Source: a virus. Taken from it: a stretch of 36,892 nucleotides of DNA. The stretch lies in the IMG/VR virus record IMGVR_UViG_3300035661_000173, positions 1-36,892 of that record; one strand, given 5' to 3'. Of this stretch, positions 25,818-32,069 are shown one piece after another; positions within the stretch are counted from its first letter, which is position 1; every line of letters begins with the position of its first letter. Position numbers and translations under genes: made by a program. The notes under the pieces were generated by a model that saw nothing but the letters and a program-made list of their open reading frames with translations, was not told where the DNA came from and ran no database searches.

Positions 25818-25954
25818 AGGTATTGGTCAATCTGTTCTTTCAAGTGATCAATGAGTGTCTCAAAGTATTCGCAATCAACCTCGTCACCAAGGATCGTGAT
25901 GCGGTAGGAGTTGTTGGCCCACTCTAGATGAATATCTAATTCCCTAGGTTTCAT
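25814..25954 (-). CDS. Small protein, 46 aa
   Basis: Starts MKPRELDIHLEWANNSYRIT and ends HLKEQIDQYL. ATG at 25954, 3 nt after the HNH-AP2 stop, with AAGGGA upstream inside that gene. The end overlaps the endolysin start by 4 nt. A beta hairpin followed by one amphipathic helix is predicted. Tight coupling to the endolysin is the only hint of function. Confidence 0.65.
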   Translation of the reverse strand: MKPRELDIHLEWANNSYRITILGDEVDCEYFETLIDHLKEQIDQYL

Positions 25955-25957
25955 GTT

Positions 25958-26452
25958 TTATCCCTTACAGGCAAAGCTACCGAAGAGTTCCTCGGCTTTG
26001 GCCTTGTATGCTTCGTGCGCTAGTTCTGGAGTATCGAAGAGTCCAAGGTAGTAGTTGTGGTTTTGGTGTTGGATTTGGGACATCCACTTGTTTGCTTTCT
26101 TACTCCAACAAACCCCTTTGAATCCCGAAGTATTGTTTTTGAAAGTGGATCTATTCGCTAGATTCTGGCTGTAAGTAGCTAGTCGTAAGTTTGATCGACA
26201 GTTGTTCAATGGGTTCTGATCAGCGTGATCCACATGCAAATTAGGGAAACCCAATAGCAGTCGATGCATTGAATAGTCGCAGCGTTTACCACACTCCATT
26301 ACGACAGTTGTTGCGTACCTTTTACTGTCTAAGTGCCAACGGTGCTCACCAACCAACTCTAGGTCTTCGAGGTCAACCGTGCAGACGCGATCCTTGATCT
26401 TGATGTGAACGACATCGCCTTCGACTGTGTGTTCGTTGAAGTTCTCTCTCAT
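25958..26452 (-). CDS. HNH homing endonuclease with AP2 domain
   Basis: 164 aa from the ATG at 26452, preceded by AGAGGA; a GTG at 26476 is possible but lies in the upstream gene. The N-terminal half is beta-rich (CTVDLEDLELVGEHRWHLDS). The HNH core is MHRLLLGFPNLHVDHADQNP then LNNCRSNLRLATYSQN, and the C-terminal AP2 DNA-binding domain is NTSGFKGVCWSKKANKWMSQ then YYLGLFDTPELAHEAYKAKA. This is the standard free-standing HNH-AP2 mobile endonuclease. It sits between a small membrane protein and the lysis gene set, and its stop is close to the next start, so it rides in the operon. Confidence 0.93.
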   Translation of the reverse strand: MRENFNEHTVEGDVVHIKIKDRVCTVDLEDLELVGEHRWHLDSKRYATTVVMECGKRCDYSMHRLLLGFPNLHVDHADQNPLNNCRSNLRLATYSQNLANRSTFKNNTSGFKGVCWSKKANKWMSQIQHQNHNYYLGLFDTPELAHEAYKAKAEELFGSFACKG

Positions 26453-26469
26453 TGCGATTCCTCTGGTGT

Positions 26470-26589
26470 CTAACACAGGTGGCGAACAAGAATGAGAATC
26501 CCGAGTATGGATGAGCCAATAGCTAAGCTAATTACGAAGCTCAGTGCGATTTCTACGGTGCCCTTTGCGATTGACTGGATGAATGACAT
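26470..26589 (-). CDS. Small membrane protein, 39 aa
   Basis: MSFIQSIAKGTVEIALSFVI start, then a single hydrophobic helix of about 24 residues ending in VRHLC. I chose the ATG at 26589 because GGGAGGAA stands 6 nt upstream within a leader hairpin. An in-frame ATG at 26646 preceded by GGAGG would give 58 aa with an extra charged N-terminus, and cannot be excluded. A one-helix protein near an endolysin could be a pinholin or lysis regulator; this is inference. Confidence 0.6.
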   Translation of the reverse strand: MSFIQSIAKGTVEIALSFVISLAIGSSILGILILVRHLC

Positions 26590-26591
26590 TT

Positions 26592-26618
26592 GTAGTTCCT
26601 CCCTACCCCTTAGCTTCC
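26592..26618 (-). promoter_or_regulatory. Leader with SD in hairpin loop
   Basis: mRNA arms GTAG and CTAC (plus-strand positions 26603-26606 and 26592-26595) enclose the 7-nt loop GGAGGAA, just before the ATG at 26589. Upstream is GGAAGCTAAGGGGTAGGG, like the leaders at 28603 and 29427. Confidence 0.5.
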
Positions 26619-26828
26619 TGGAGGATTCTTCAACTCTGTTTTCCATGCAGGCAGACCTCCGCTGTATGCGCTTCTGATCGGCCTGTAGAAGCCCCATTTC
26701 TGCTGAATTGACGTTGCGTCGATATCCACAGTTTCTGCGGATTCCGTATGCGCTGATGGAGGTGTAACTGCTCTATTTACAGGGCGAAATAGTTTGTTTT
26801 CTGATGGATTTCCCTGTGCCCTGATCAC
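26610..26828 (-). CDS. Possible small protein, 72 aa
   Basis: Open frame from a GTG at 26828 with AGGAAACAG directly before it. It ends SAYSGGLPAWKTELKNPPGS, 21 nt before the next ATG. The composition is polar (HTESAETVDIDATSIQQKWG) with no motif. It lies in the divergent region between a minus and a plus gene, so it may be chance. Low confidence. Confidence 0.3.
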   Translation of the reverse strand: MIRAQGNPSENKLFRPVNRAVTPPSAHTESAETVDIDATSIQQKWGFYRPIRSAYSGGLPAWKTELKNPPGS

Positions 26829-26866
26829 CTGTTTCCTGAAGAAAGTGGGGGCTAAGGAGGTCAGTC

Positions 26867-27079
26867 ATGACCAACAAAATCGAAGCCAAGCTCATCGCCG
26901 CCACCAGCAAGGCGATGGAACTCATCAGCACCGGTTCAACCGAAGTGTGGTCCTCACAGTTGGGAGACCTCACCAAGAAGCAGTTCATCACTGTTCTGCT
27001 TCGCCTCAACAACACCGGCTTCAAGGTCCAGCACATCACCAACAGCTACGACAACGGTTTCGTTGTTGTGAAGAAGTAG
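26867..27079 (+). CDS. Small protein, 70 aa
   Basis: ATG at 26867 with AAGGAGGT 6 nt upstream. Helical N-terminus (MTNKIEAKLIAATSKAMELI) and a beta hairpin end (GFKVQHITNSYDNGFVVVKK). First of three plus-strand genes forming an islet among minus-strand genes, all with good SDs and ending in a terminator, so they are expressed independently of the late block. No family recognised. Confidence 0.75.
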   Translation: MTNKIEAKLIAATSKAMELISTGSTEVWSSQLGDLTKKQFITVLLRLNNTGFKVQHITNSYDNGFVVVKK

Positions 27080-27087
27080 GAGCAGAG

Positions 27088-27309
27088 ATGCGGAAACCTC
27101 AGTTCATCACCGATCACTACGAATGGAGCCACGGAAAGCCGCCCTCAGGGCGTGGGACGTGGGCATTCGGGACGAAGAGCAACCCGGACGTTCTCAACAC
27201 GAAGGAATGCTTCTTCACCACCTGCAACACGCTCTACAGCGAAGCGAAGAAGGAAGCCGCTCAGTGGGCCGTCAGGAACGAAGAACCCCTCATCTACGTC
27301 CTTCCCTAG
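27088..27309 (+). CDS. Small protein, 73 aa
   Basis: ATG at 27088 with AGGAG 5 nt upstream, 8 nt after the previous stop. MRKPQFITDHYEWSHGKPPS start, then GRGTWAF and a helix SEAKKEAAQWA, ending PLIYVLP. The small, aromatic-rich alpha/beta layout is typical of phage accessory proteins. A longer frame starting at 26794 overlaps the first gene and is rejected. Function unknown. Confidence 0.72.
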   Translation: MRKPQFITDHYEWSHGKPPSGRGTWAFGTKSNPDVLNTKECFFTTCNTLYSEAKKEAAQWAVRNEEPLIYVLP

Positions 27310-27317
27310 GAGCCACC

Positions 27318-27500
27318 ATGCAAGCGAGTGAAGCGTTCTACCAAGCAGCACACGTCTTCGGACAGGCCTACCGTAGAGGAGAAGTGTGGGCAGTTGAACT
27401 CGATCAGCACTACAACCAGCGAGGTATGGCGACCTGCCCCATCAACACCTGGACCGCTGCTGAGCAGAAGAGGTTCGTTGAGGAGGTCTCTAAGCACTAG
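27318..27500 (+). CDS. Small protein, 60 aa
   Basis: ATG at 27318 with TAGGAG upstream, 8 nt after the preceding stop. MQASEAFYQAAHVFGQAYRR helix, then NTWTAAEQKRFVEEVSKH, a helical end. Last gene of the islet, followed 17 nt later by a strong terminator. Unknown function. Confidence 0.72.
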   Translation: MQASEAFYQAAHVFGQAYRRGEVWAVELDQHYNQRGMATCPINTWTAAEQKRFVEEVSKH

Positions 27501-27517
27501 ACAGCACCGAACACAAC

Positions 27518-27549
27518 AAGAGCCCGGTTGTTCAGCACCGGGCTCTTTT
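27518..27549 (+). terminator. Rho-independent terminator of plus-strand islet
   Basis: Arms AAGAGCCCGGT (27518-27528) and ACCGGGCTCTT (27537-27547) with an 8-nt loop, followed by TTCTTG. Confidence 0.9.
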
Positions 27550-27584
27550 CTTGCCATCTCGGGTCCGTCTATTGACCCTTCCTA

Positions 27585-27607
27585 TTCATTGTCCTACGGT
27601 TTGTCTA
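27585..27607 (-). promoter_or_regulatory. GGACAAT motif in convergent gap
   Basis: The minus strand reads AGACAAACCGTAGGACAATG. It follows the stop of the 74-aa membrane protein gene and would read leftwards, antisense to the small plus-strand islet. It may be a promoter for the minus strand or a remnant; unproven. Confidence 0.25.
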
Positions 27608-27629
27608 ACTTCACTTCGAAGTGGATAGT

Positions 27630-27854
27630 TTAATCGACAAGGACCTTCCATCCGCAACGGTCGTAGAACTTGGCCAAGGTTTCACGATCACATGAGGCAC
27701 TGCGCTCAAGGTTTCCATGCTCGAAGACCATGTATAGGACACAACCAATACAGGTGATCGCACAGAGGATGGAAGGCAGCCAGTGTGAACCTGGGATTGC
27801 CAGAGCAGCCATGTTGAAGCCAAGAAGCAGTGCGGTTGAGTTGAATATAGTCAT
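27630..27854 (-). CDS. Small two-helix membrane protein, 74 aa
   Basis: ATG at 27854 with GGGGAGG upstream. Hydrophobic segments at about residues 5-24 (NSTALLLGFNMAALAIPG) and 27-46 (PSILCAITCIGCVLYMVFEH), followed by a polar C-terminal domain (ERSASCDRETLAKFYDRCGW). Candidate inner-membrane protein: superinfection exclusion or an alternative holin are possible, but nothing is diagnostic. Its leader carries the GGAAAAGCTTGAGGGATAGT version of the recurrent motif. Confidence 0.68.
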   Translation of the reverse strand: MTIFNSTALLLGFNMAALAIPGSHWLPSILCAITCIGCVLYMVFEHGNLERSASCDRETLAKFYDRCGWKVLVD

Positions 27855-27876
27855 TGAGTTCCTCCCCTTGTATTAA

Positions 27877-28242
27877 CTATCCCTCAAGCTTTTCCAACTC
27901 GATTTCTGTACGTTCGTGGTCAGCTGCCACCTTCTCCAGGGTGAGCTTCCAGATCATCGAGTCATCGATCTCCAGAGCAGCGAATATGGCATCCACACAC
28001 AGCTTCTCTAGATTCGAAGCGTCTCGCTTCTTCACTGTGCCATTCAGATTGAACCATCGGGTTGAGTAGAAGCGAATGTGGACCTGTAGGAGTCCCTCTG
28101 GTGGCTTCTCGTTGAGAGCGCGAACGATCTTCTCTACCTCGACCTTGTAGGCCCTGGCTTCGGGTGCTAGCACTCGAAACCTGCCTCGGGTGATGAAAGC
28201 GTGATTCGTGGTCATGGGTAGGCCTGGGATGCTGATCAACAT
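27877..28242 (-). CDS. RusA-like Holliday junction resolvase
   Basis: 121 aa, the usual RusA length. MLISIPGLPMTTNHAF opens like the family (I-x-G-x-P-x-x-x-N), so I keep the ATG at 28242 over the later ATG at 28215. The catalytic region reads VKKRDASNLEKLCVDAIFAA (70-89) then EIDDSMIWKLTLEK: Asp74, Asn77, Lys80, Asp84 and the Asp93/94 pair correspond to the metal site. One oddity: the second Asp of the R-D-x-D-N motif is Ser76. The enzyme would resolve branched DNA during phage replication or recombination. It is the only clear DNA-metabolism enzyme of the minus-strand accessory block. Confidence 0.85.
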   Translation of the reverse strand: MLISIPGLPMTTNHAFITRGRFRVLAPEARAYKVEVEKIVRALNEKPPEGLLQVHIRFYSTRWFNLNGTVKKRDASNLEKLCVDAIFAALEIDDSMIWKLTLEKVAADHERTEIELEKLEG

Positions 28243-28246
28243 GCAG

Positions 28247-28277
28247 GCCTAACAACAAGAGAGCCGCACGATGCGGC
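28247..28277 (-). terminator. Probable terminator upstream of rusA-like gene
   Basis: mRNA stem GCCGCA and TGCGGC (plus-strand positions 28272-28277 and 28263-28268) with a 3-nt loop, followed by TCTCTTGTTGTT. It would end the transcript of the 87-aa gene upstream; a moderately strong signal. The rest of the 28243-28336 gap shows nothing else. Confidence 0.6.
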
Positions 28278-28336
28278 CCCTTGCGTAGCTGTGATCCTGA
28301 TGTGAATGCTAGCTACTGATGAGTGGTTCTAACTTC

Positions 28337-28600
28337 TTAGCTCTCCCACGCGATCAGGTTGTACTGATGCTGGTCCAGAATAGAGTCAAGACGCTCTGTA
28401 GCGTTCTCATCGTTGTAGTCAATGAACTCCCTGAGCACATCGTTCATGAAGTTGGTGCCGCTACGAAGCTCTATGCCAACCAGTAGGCGGTCTGGATGGT
28501 TGTCATTACCTCTCACGAGAACAGGATTGCCTCGGAAGCTGTAGTGGCCTCCGGTCGTATTCTTGTTGAGGTAGTTGAGCTGCTCGGAAAGCGTTTGCAT
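28337..28600 (-). CDS. Unknown accessory protein, 87 aa
   Basis: MQTLSEQLNYLNKNTTGGHY start, then a beta region FRGNPVLVRGNDNHPDRLLV and an acidic helix NDVLREFIDYNDENATERLD. Soluble and acidic, so an anti-host or regulatory role is conceivable but unproven. The ATG at 28600 lies in the stem of a leader hairpin whose loop is the SD. Nearly the same leader precedes the HNH gene at 32251. Confidence 0.7.
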   Translation of the reverse strand: MQTLSEQLNYLNKNTTGGHYSFRGNPVLVRGNDNHPDRLLVGIELRSGTNFMNDVLREFIDYNDENATERLDSILDQHQYNLIAWES

Positions 28601-28626
28601 GGGTTCCTCCCCATAGCTAAGCTTCC
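28599..28626 (-). promoter_or_regulatory. Leader hairpin: SD in loop, start codon in stem
   Basis: mRNA arms ATGGG and CCCAT (plus-strand 28610-28614 and 28599-28603) around the loop GAGGAA. The AT of the start codon pairs in the 3' arm. Upstream GGAAGCTTAGCT is shared with 32224-32235. Confidence 0.55.
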
Positions 28627-28635
28627 ATGCTGTTT

Positions 28636-28989
28636 CTAATACTCATCAGCCAGCAAGATGGTCGCTACGCGAGTGGTGACCTGATCATCAGCTGGGTCTT
28701 CTGAGTAGAATCTAAGCTCTTCTTCAGCCGCATACATATCCCACTTTAGATAGAACTTGGTCTCTCCTAGTGTGAGCATAAGCATGTCTCGCTCACCCCT
28801 AGGATCGATGTCGTCCGAATCCTGCTCAGGACCGCAGAGGAGCGCTGCAACCGCCTCCATACCGCGTGTATGAGCCGTTACACCGCGTGTGAGAAGCAAC
28901 CGAGCAAACTTGGGCTCTGGCGCGGGTCCGGCGGCGAATCTGCGCCTCCAAAATTCATTCCTGGTTCCTATTTCGTTTCGTTCAGACAT
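28636..28989 (-). CDS. Unknown accessory protein, 117 aa
   Basis: ATG at 28989 chosen because GGAGG stands 7 nt upstream; an in-frame extension to 29010 lacks an SD. Basic N-terminus (MSERNEIGTRNEFWRRRFAA), a helix with GMEAVAALLCGPEQDSDDID, then a beta hairpin (DMLMLTLGETKFYLKWDM) and an acidic helix. No motif recognised. The SD is fully paired in an 8-bp leader hairpin, so translation may be conditional. Confidence 0.7.
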   Translation of the reverse strand: MSERNEIGTRNEFWRRRFAAGPAPEPKFARLLLTRGVTAHTRGMEAVAALLCGPEQDSDDIDPRGERDMLMLTLGETKFYLKWDMYAAEEELRFYSEDPADDQVTTRVATILLADEY

Positions 28990-28993
28990 GGGT

Positions 28994-29030
28994 AGACCTC
29001 CTCGGCGCACCCTAGTCGCTCTGGAGGTCT
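28994..29030 (-). promoter_or_regulatory. SD-sequestering hairpin
   Basis: In the mRNA, AGACCTCC (29030-29023) pairs perfectly with GGAGGTCT (29001-28994), burying the SD of the ATG at 28989 in an 8-bp stem with a 21-nt loop. Confidence 0.6.
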
Positions 29031-29048
29031 CGCACCAAGAATGAGATT

Positions 29049-29423
29049 TTAGTTGGTAGCAGTGGGGGCCGGGTCTGCTGGCAGGATGATGAGTTCCTTC
29101 TGCTCGTAGCCGACATAAGCGCCGTAGCTGTTCTTACCATTGATCTCGTAAGTGACCATCCAACCGTACTGGTAGCCACCCCCATTGATCAAACCTTTAT
29201 AACCAGCACAGCGACCACGAAGCTGGATGTTGCGGATCTTGATGGAGTCGGGGTCCTTCCAGTTCTTACCCGCCACTGTGTTGTTGACCAGCTTGACGAT
29301 CATCTCCTGAGAGGGCTGGGGTCCGCACAGCGCGTACGTGTCTGGTGTGACCTCAGGCCTCAAGGGAGCACACCCGACGTTCATCAGGGCGGCAAGACAG
29401 ATTGAAATGAAGATTTTGCTCAT
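29049..29423 (-). CDS. Putative lipoprotein
   Basis: 124 aa with a signal peptide (MSKIFISICLAALMNVGCAP) ending in a lipobox-like NVGC, so Cys18 would be lipidated. The mature part has two further Cys (ALCGPQPS, GRCAGYKG), a KDPDSIKIRNIQLRG strand and YGWMVTYEINGKNSYGAYVG. Phage lipoproteins are often expressed from prophages and can block superinfection or change the host surface; this is family-level inference. It is the first minus-strand gene left of a divergent promoter region. SD AGGAGG precedes the ATG at 29423. Confidence 0.78.
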   Translation of the reverse strand: MSKIFISICLAALMNVGCAPLRPEVTPDTYALCGPQPSQEMIVKLVNNTVAGKNWKDPDSIKIRNIQLRGRCAGYKGLINGGGYQYGWMVTYEINGKNSYGAYVGYEQKELIILPADPAPTATN

Positions 29424-29426
29424 GTT

Positions 29427-29465
29427 GTTCCTCCTGGGTTCCTCTAACCCTACCTTTCAGCTTCC
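29427..29465 (-). promoter_or_regulatory. Divergent leader, lipoprotein side
   Basis: mRNA GGAAGCTGAAAGGTAGGG, then stem GGGTT and AACCC around AGAGG, then AGGAGGAAC before the ATG. It mirrors the plus-strand leader at 29506-29536. Confidence 0.45.
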
Positions 29466-29505
29466 GGGCGAGGTCAACAGGAACGGCTCACAACGCATAG
29501 AACGT

Positions 29506-29536
29506 GGAAATCCGGGTTAGTAGAACCAGGAGGAAC
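29506..29536 (+). promoter_or_regulatory. Divergent leader, plus-strand side
   Basis: GGAAATCCGGGTTAGTAGAA, then CCAGGAGGAACC before the ATG at 29542. GGTT pairs with AACC around AGTAG. It shares GGTTAG...AACC.AGGAGGAAC with the opposite leader, so the two divergent genes have matching 5' signals. Confidence 0.45.
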
Positions 29537-29541
29537 CACCA

Positions 29542-29754
29542 ATGCGAAAACAGCCACTGCAAACACCGAAGAGGACAGTAGACATCAACATCTACCTGTC
29601 TCCAGAGCTGGTAGTCCAGCTGACACCAGAGGAGAAGTACAACCTAGCTCACTTGTGGCCGGAGGATCTTCAACGCTTCGAGCAGCAGTGGCAGATGCAC
29701 CTCAGGACGTTTGGGGCTACGAACCAGTTTCCATGGAGGCCAAATCCCTGTTAG
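29542..29754 (+). CDS. Small protein, 70 aa
   Basis: MRKQPLQTPKRTVDINIYLS start, followed by ELVVQLTPEEKYNLAHLWPE and a helix DLQRFEQQWQMHLRTFG. First gene of the plus-strand early-like segment. The fold looks like a short strand plus two helices (a ribbon-helix-helix-like DNA binder is conceivable but not shown). Good SD (AGGAGG) 6 nt from the ATG. Confidence 0.7.
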   Translation: MRKQPLQTPKRTVDINIYLSPELVVQLTPEEKYNLAHLWPEDLQRFEQQWQMHLRTFGATNQFPWRPNPC

Positions 29755-29778
29755 GAAAACCTAAAGGACAATTCAAGG
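29754..29778 (+). promoter_or_regulatory. GGACAAT motif upstream of 560-aa gene
   Basis: GGAAAACCTAAAGGACAATT then CAAGG, on the plus strand and the same sense as the downstream gene. That the motif switches strand with gene direction supports it being a transcription or translation signal. Confidence 0.45.
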
Positions 29779-29810
29779 GCTGGTTGAGGGATCAGCACTG
29801 AGAGGAAGAC

Positions 29811-31493
29811 ATGAAGGACAAGAAGTTCGTTCCACGCAAGCAGCTCCAAGTTGGTGACTGCCTGATTCGCATTGGTCTCGTTGGATTCCAGAAGCAGATC
29901 CTATGCGACAACCTTAATGACCCAAGGATCGCAGCTGCATTCAAGGACGTAGCGTTCTACAAGCAGCATGTTGGTATGAATGGGTATTGGACTCGTTGCA
30001 CCGTTCCCAGTCGTGCAAAGGGTAAGAGTCGCTTAGACAAGAACGGCATCGAGAAGACAACCAAGACCCTACAGAGTGGATGGAAGCCCTTTCAACCTCT
30101 CATCCAAGCTGTAGCTGCTAGCAAGATGTTCAAGGCAGCTCACGAGGATGCCATCAACTTCTACGATGCTGACGGTCTCAACAACCAATCTGAAGAGATT
30201 CAGCAGGCAGCATTCATCAAGCTATCCCATGCACTCAAGGGAAAGGCAGTCGTCTGGAGGACAGCAAGCGGCTCACCCAAGGCAGCAATGTGGGTCAGGG
30301 ACCTCTCAGTCGGCGAATGCCTCGCCTTAAACCGCGATATCCACGCTGAGGTGTTCGGAGGGGTGGACATCTATGCTCCAGCGAGGAACCACTCCGACAT
30401 GACGTGTGCCTTCGCGGTCAATCAAGAGGTGCTAGACGCCTTCTGGTCCTTCTTCTCGCAAGCGAAGGAACCTATCCGAGCTGGACAGGACACAAGACCT
30501 GTCTACGTGGAAGAGATCAAGCAAACACCGGTAGGGATGGAATACCTGAAGGCCTCATGGGGAGTAGAGGTGGTAGAGGAACCCGTATGGGACTACCCAC
30601 AGCACCCCTTAGCAGCTAGTAGGACTTATGAAGAGGGTGTAGAGGGAGAGGTTGAAGAGGGTCAAACCCCCAGCACCCCCTTAGCAGCTAGTAGGACTTA
30701 TGGCTTGCTCCAGCACAACCTATCTAGACCTATCTATTTGGGAGAGTTACCCAAGAGTTTGTTCGAGAGGGTCTCGCTCATGCAGGAGATCGCCATCAGG
30801 TACGCGTTGTCGATGCCTGATGCGTTCCTGTCCGATGAGGGTGTGGCTCTGTCCAGTGTCATCACTCAGAAGCTAGCGTTCGAGCATTACCCTGATCGAT
30901 TCAAGCCAAAGGTGTTCAAGGGGAAGGTAGATTCGTCTGCTGCTGGCAAAGCGATCAACGCTCTGGTCGCTAGGGGTGTGATGGCTTGTGCTAGTGAGGA
31001 CCGCTACGACCTTGTATCAACGATTGCTGAGGTAGGTGAGGGTGGCGAATACATCGAGAGAGTGGAGAAGACGACTACCAACTACGTTCCTGGCATCCGA
31101 GCAAGAGCGTTCCGAGCTGTCCATCCTGACTTGATCGAACTAGCTAGCAAATTGATTCAAGAGAGGACTCCTGGCATCCGTGGCTGCGCTACAGCCGTTG
31201 AAGCCGCTGCTCTCTATTTGAAGGTCACTGGTAAGAGGATTGAAGACACTCCGCTAGATGGTTGCAGCAATGAGACCATCTTCCCCCTCTCCAGCTATTG
31301 CGACTCGCTGGAGGTCTTCACCGACCTCTGCTACATGATTCCCACGTTTTCAGACAAGGAAGACCGCGTGGCACGCCTCCCCTACCAGTGGGCGGCTCAT
31401 CTCAGAGGTGATCGCCGCAAAACGCAGCGAAATATCGAAGGCCTGTTAAACCAGGTGACCCTTGAGGAAGGGATTCAGGAGGAGTTCGTATGA
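29811..31493 (+). CDS. Large unknown early protein, possible replication protein
   Basis: 560 aa, with GAGAGGAAG upstream of the ATG at 29811. No family recognised. The N-terminal 230 residues are alpha/beta and basic (KKFVPRKQLQVGDCLIRIGL). Residues about 265-300 form an acidic linker containing two copies of PLAASRTY. A likely winged-helix region follows (VSLMQEIAIRYALSMPDAFL, AAGKAINALVARGVM), and then a helical C-terminus with RGDRRKTQRNIEGLLNQV. Size, first place in the rightward early-like operon and the possible winged-helix domain suggest a DNA-binding replication or partner protein. No polymerase, helicase or primase motif is visible. It overlaps the next gene by 4 nt (ATGA). Confidence 0.8.
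   Translation: MKDKKFVPRKQLQVGDCLIRIGLVGFQKQILCDNLNDPRIAAAFKDVAFYKQHVGMNGYWTRCTVPSRAKGKSRLDKNGIEKTTKTLQSGWKPFQPLIQAVAASKMFKAAHEDAINFYDADGLNNQSEEIQQAAFIKLSHALKGKAVVWRTASGSPKAAMWVRDLSVGECLALNRDIHAEVFGGVDIYAPARNHSDMTCAFAVNQEVLDAFWSFFSQAKEPIRAGQDTRPVYVEEIKQTPVGMEYLKASWGVEVVEEPVWDYPQHPLAASRTYEEGVEGEVEEGQTPSTPLAASRTYGLLQHNLSRPIYLGELPKSLFERVSLMQEIAIRYALSMPDAFLSDEGVALSSVITQKLAFEHYPDRFKPKVFKGKVDSSAAGKAINALVARGVMACASEDRYDLVSTIAEVGEGGEYIERVEKTTTNYVPGIRARAFRAVHPDLIELASKLIQERTPGIRGCATAVEAAALYLKVTGKRIEDTPLDGCSNETIFPLSSYCDSLEVFTDLCYMIPTFSDKEDRVARLPYQWAAHLRGDRRKTQRNIEGLLNQVTLEEGIQEEFV
30600..30702 (+). repeat. Direct repeat pair inside the 560-aa gene
   Basis: A 31-nt copy at 30600-30630 and a 32-nt copy at 30671-30702, identical apart from one extra C. 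The shared part includes TTAGCAGCTAGTAGGACTTA. Both encode PLAASRTY. The 40 nt between encode an acidic run. Could be a recent duplication or protein-binding sites (iteron-like). Confidence 0.8.
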
Positions 31494-32056
31494 GGGTTCT
31501 AGTTGTTCCAAGTGGTCGTGCTGCTGCTAAGGTCGCAGCTGCGATCACAGAGTTGAATTTGCAGAGTGAGGAGCTTGTCTTTGCTGACTGCCCCACTGCT
31601 GCTGAGAAATATCCTGACTTCAACATCGTTGAAGGTGTAGAGATCAACGGGACGCAGAACCCGACTCTCTGGAAGCTGAATGTCCAGACCGCAGTTGAGA
31701 ACGTTGACGCTGTTCTCTTCTTCATGAGCACCAGCGGACAGAACTACGGGACACTGCGAACCTTCAAGGTGTTTGCCAAAGACAAGCTCTTCTGGGTCTT
31801 CGACAACGGGTTGGCAGACGAGTTGTATCCGATCATGGAGCTGCGACCAAAGGTTGTCAGTAAGGTTGGTTCCTTCGAGCGAGCTGCTAAGTCCTTCTTC
31901 GCTTCACACAAGAAGGCGAGCAAGGAAACACTTGAGCAGCTACAGCTGATCGACCTGCTAATGGATCGAGCTTTGGAAGCTCTAGCTAGCAACAAGAACG
32001 CTTCTATTGCGCCAGTCAAGCTCCCAAGACCGAAGAGATCGGAATTGCTGGGATAA
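31490..32056 (+). CDS. SLOG-like Rossmann nucleotide-binding protein
   Basis: 188 aa, starting in an ATGA overlap with the 560-aa gene. The N-terminal strand and helix MRVLVVPSGRAAAKVAAAIT, then VDAVLFFMSTSGQNYGTLRT (about 73-92) with an S-x-G-x-x-x-GT phosphate-binding-like turn, then KLFWVFDN, resemble the SLOG / molybdenum-cofactor-carrier / lysine-decarboxylase-like Rossmann group. Some of these bind or process nucleotides or nucleotide-derived signals. The C-terminal 40 residues are helical and basic. A role in nucleotide modification, signalling or counter-defence is possible; only the fold class is supported. Confidence 0.6.
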   Translation: MRVLVVPSGRAAAKVAAAITELNLQSEELVFADCPTAAEKYPDFNIVEGVEINGTQNPTLWKLNVQTAVENVDAVLFFMSTSGQNYGTLRTFKVFAKDKLFWVFDNGLADELYPIMELRPKVVSKVGSFERAAKSFFASHKKASKETLEQLQLIDLLMDRALEALASNKNASIAPVKLPRPKRSELLG

Positions 32057-32069
32057 TGTTATTGAGTTC

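Noticed and set aside
26794-27309. 171-codon plus-strand frame spanning two small genes
   Set aside because: Only its end (from ATG 27088, with SD) is coding; the first half is a shadow of the 70-aa gene in another frame.
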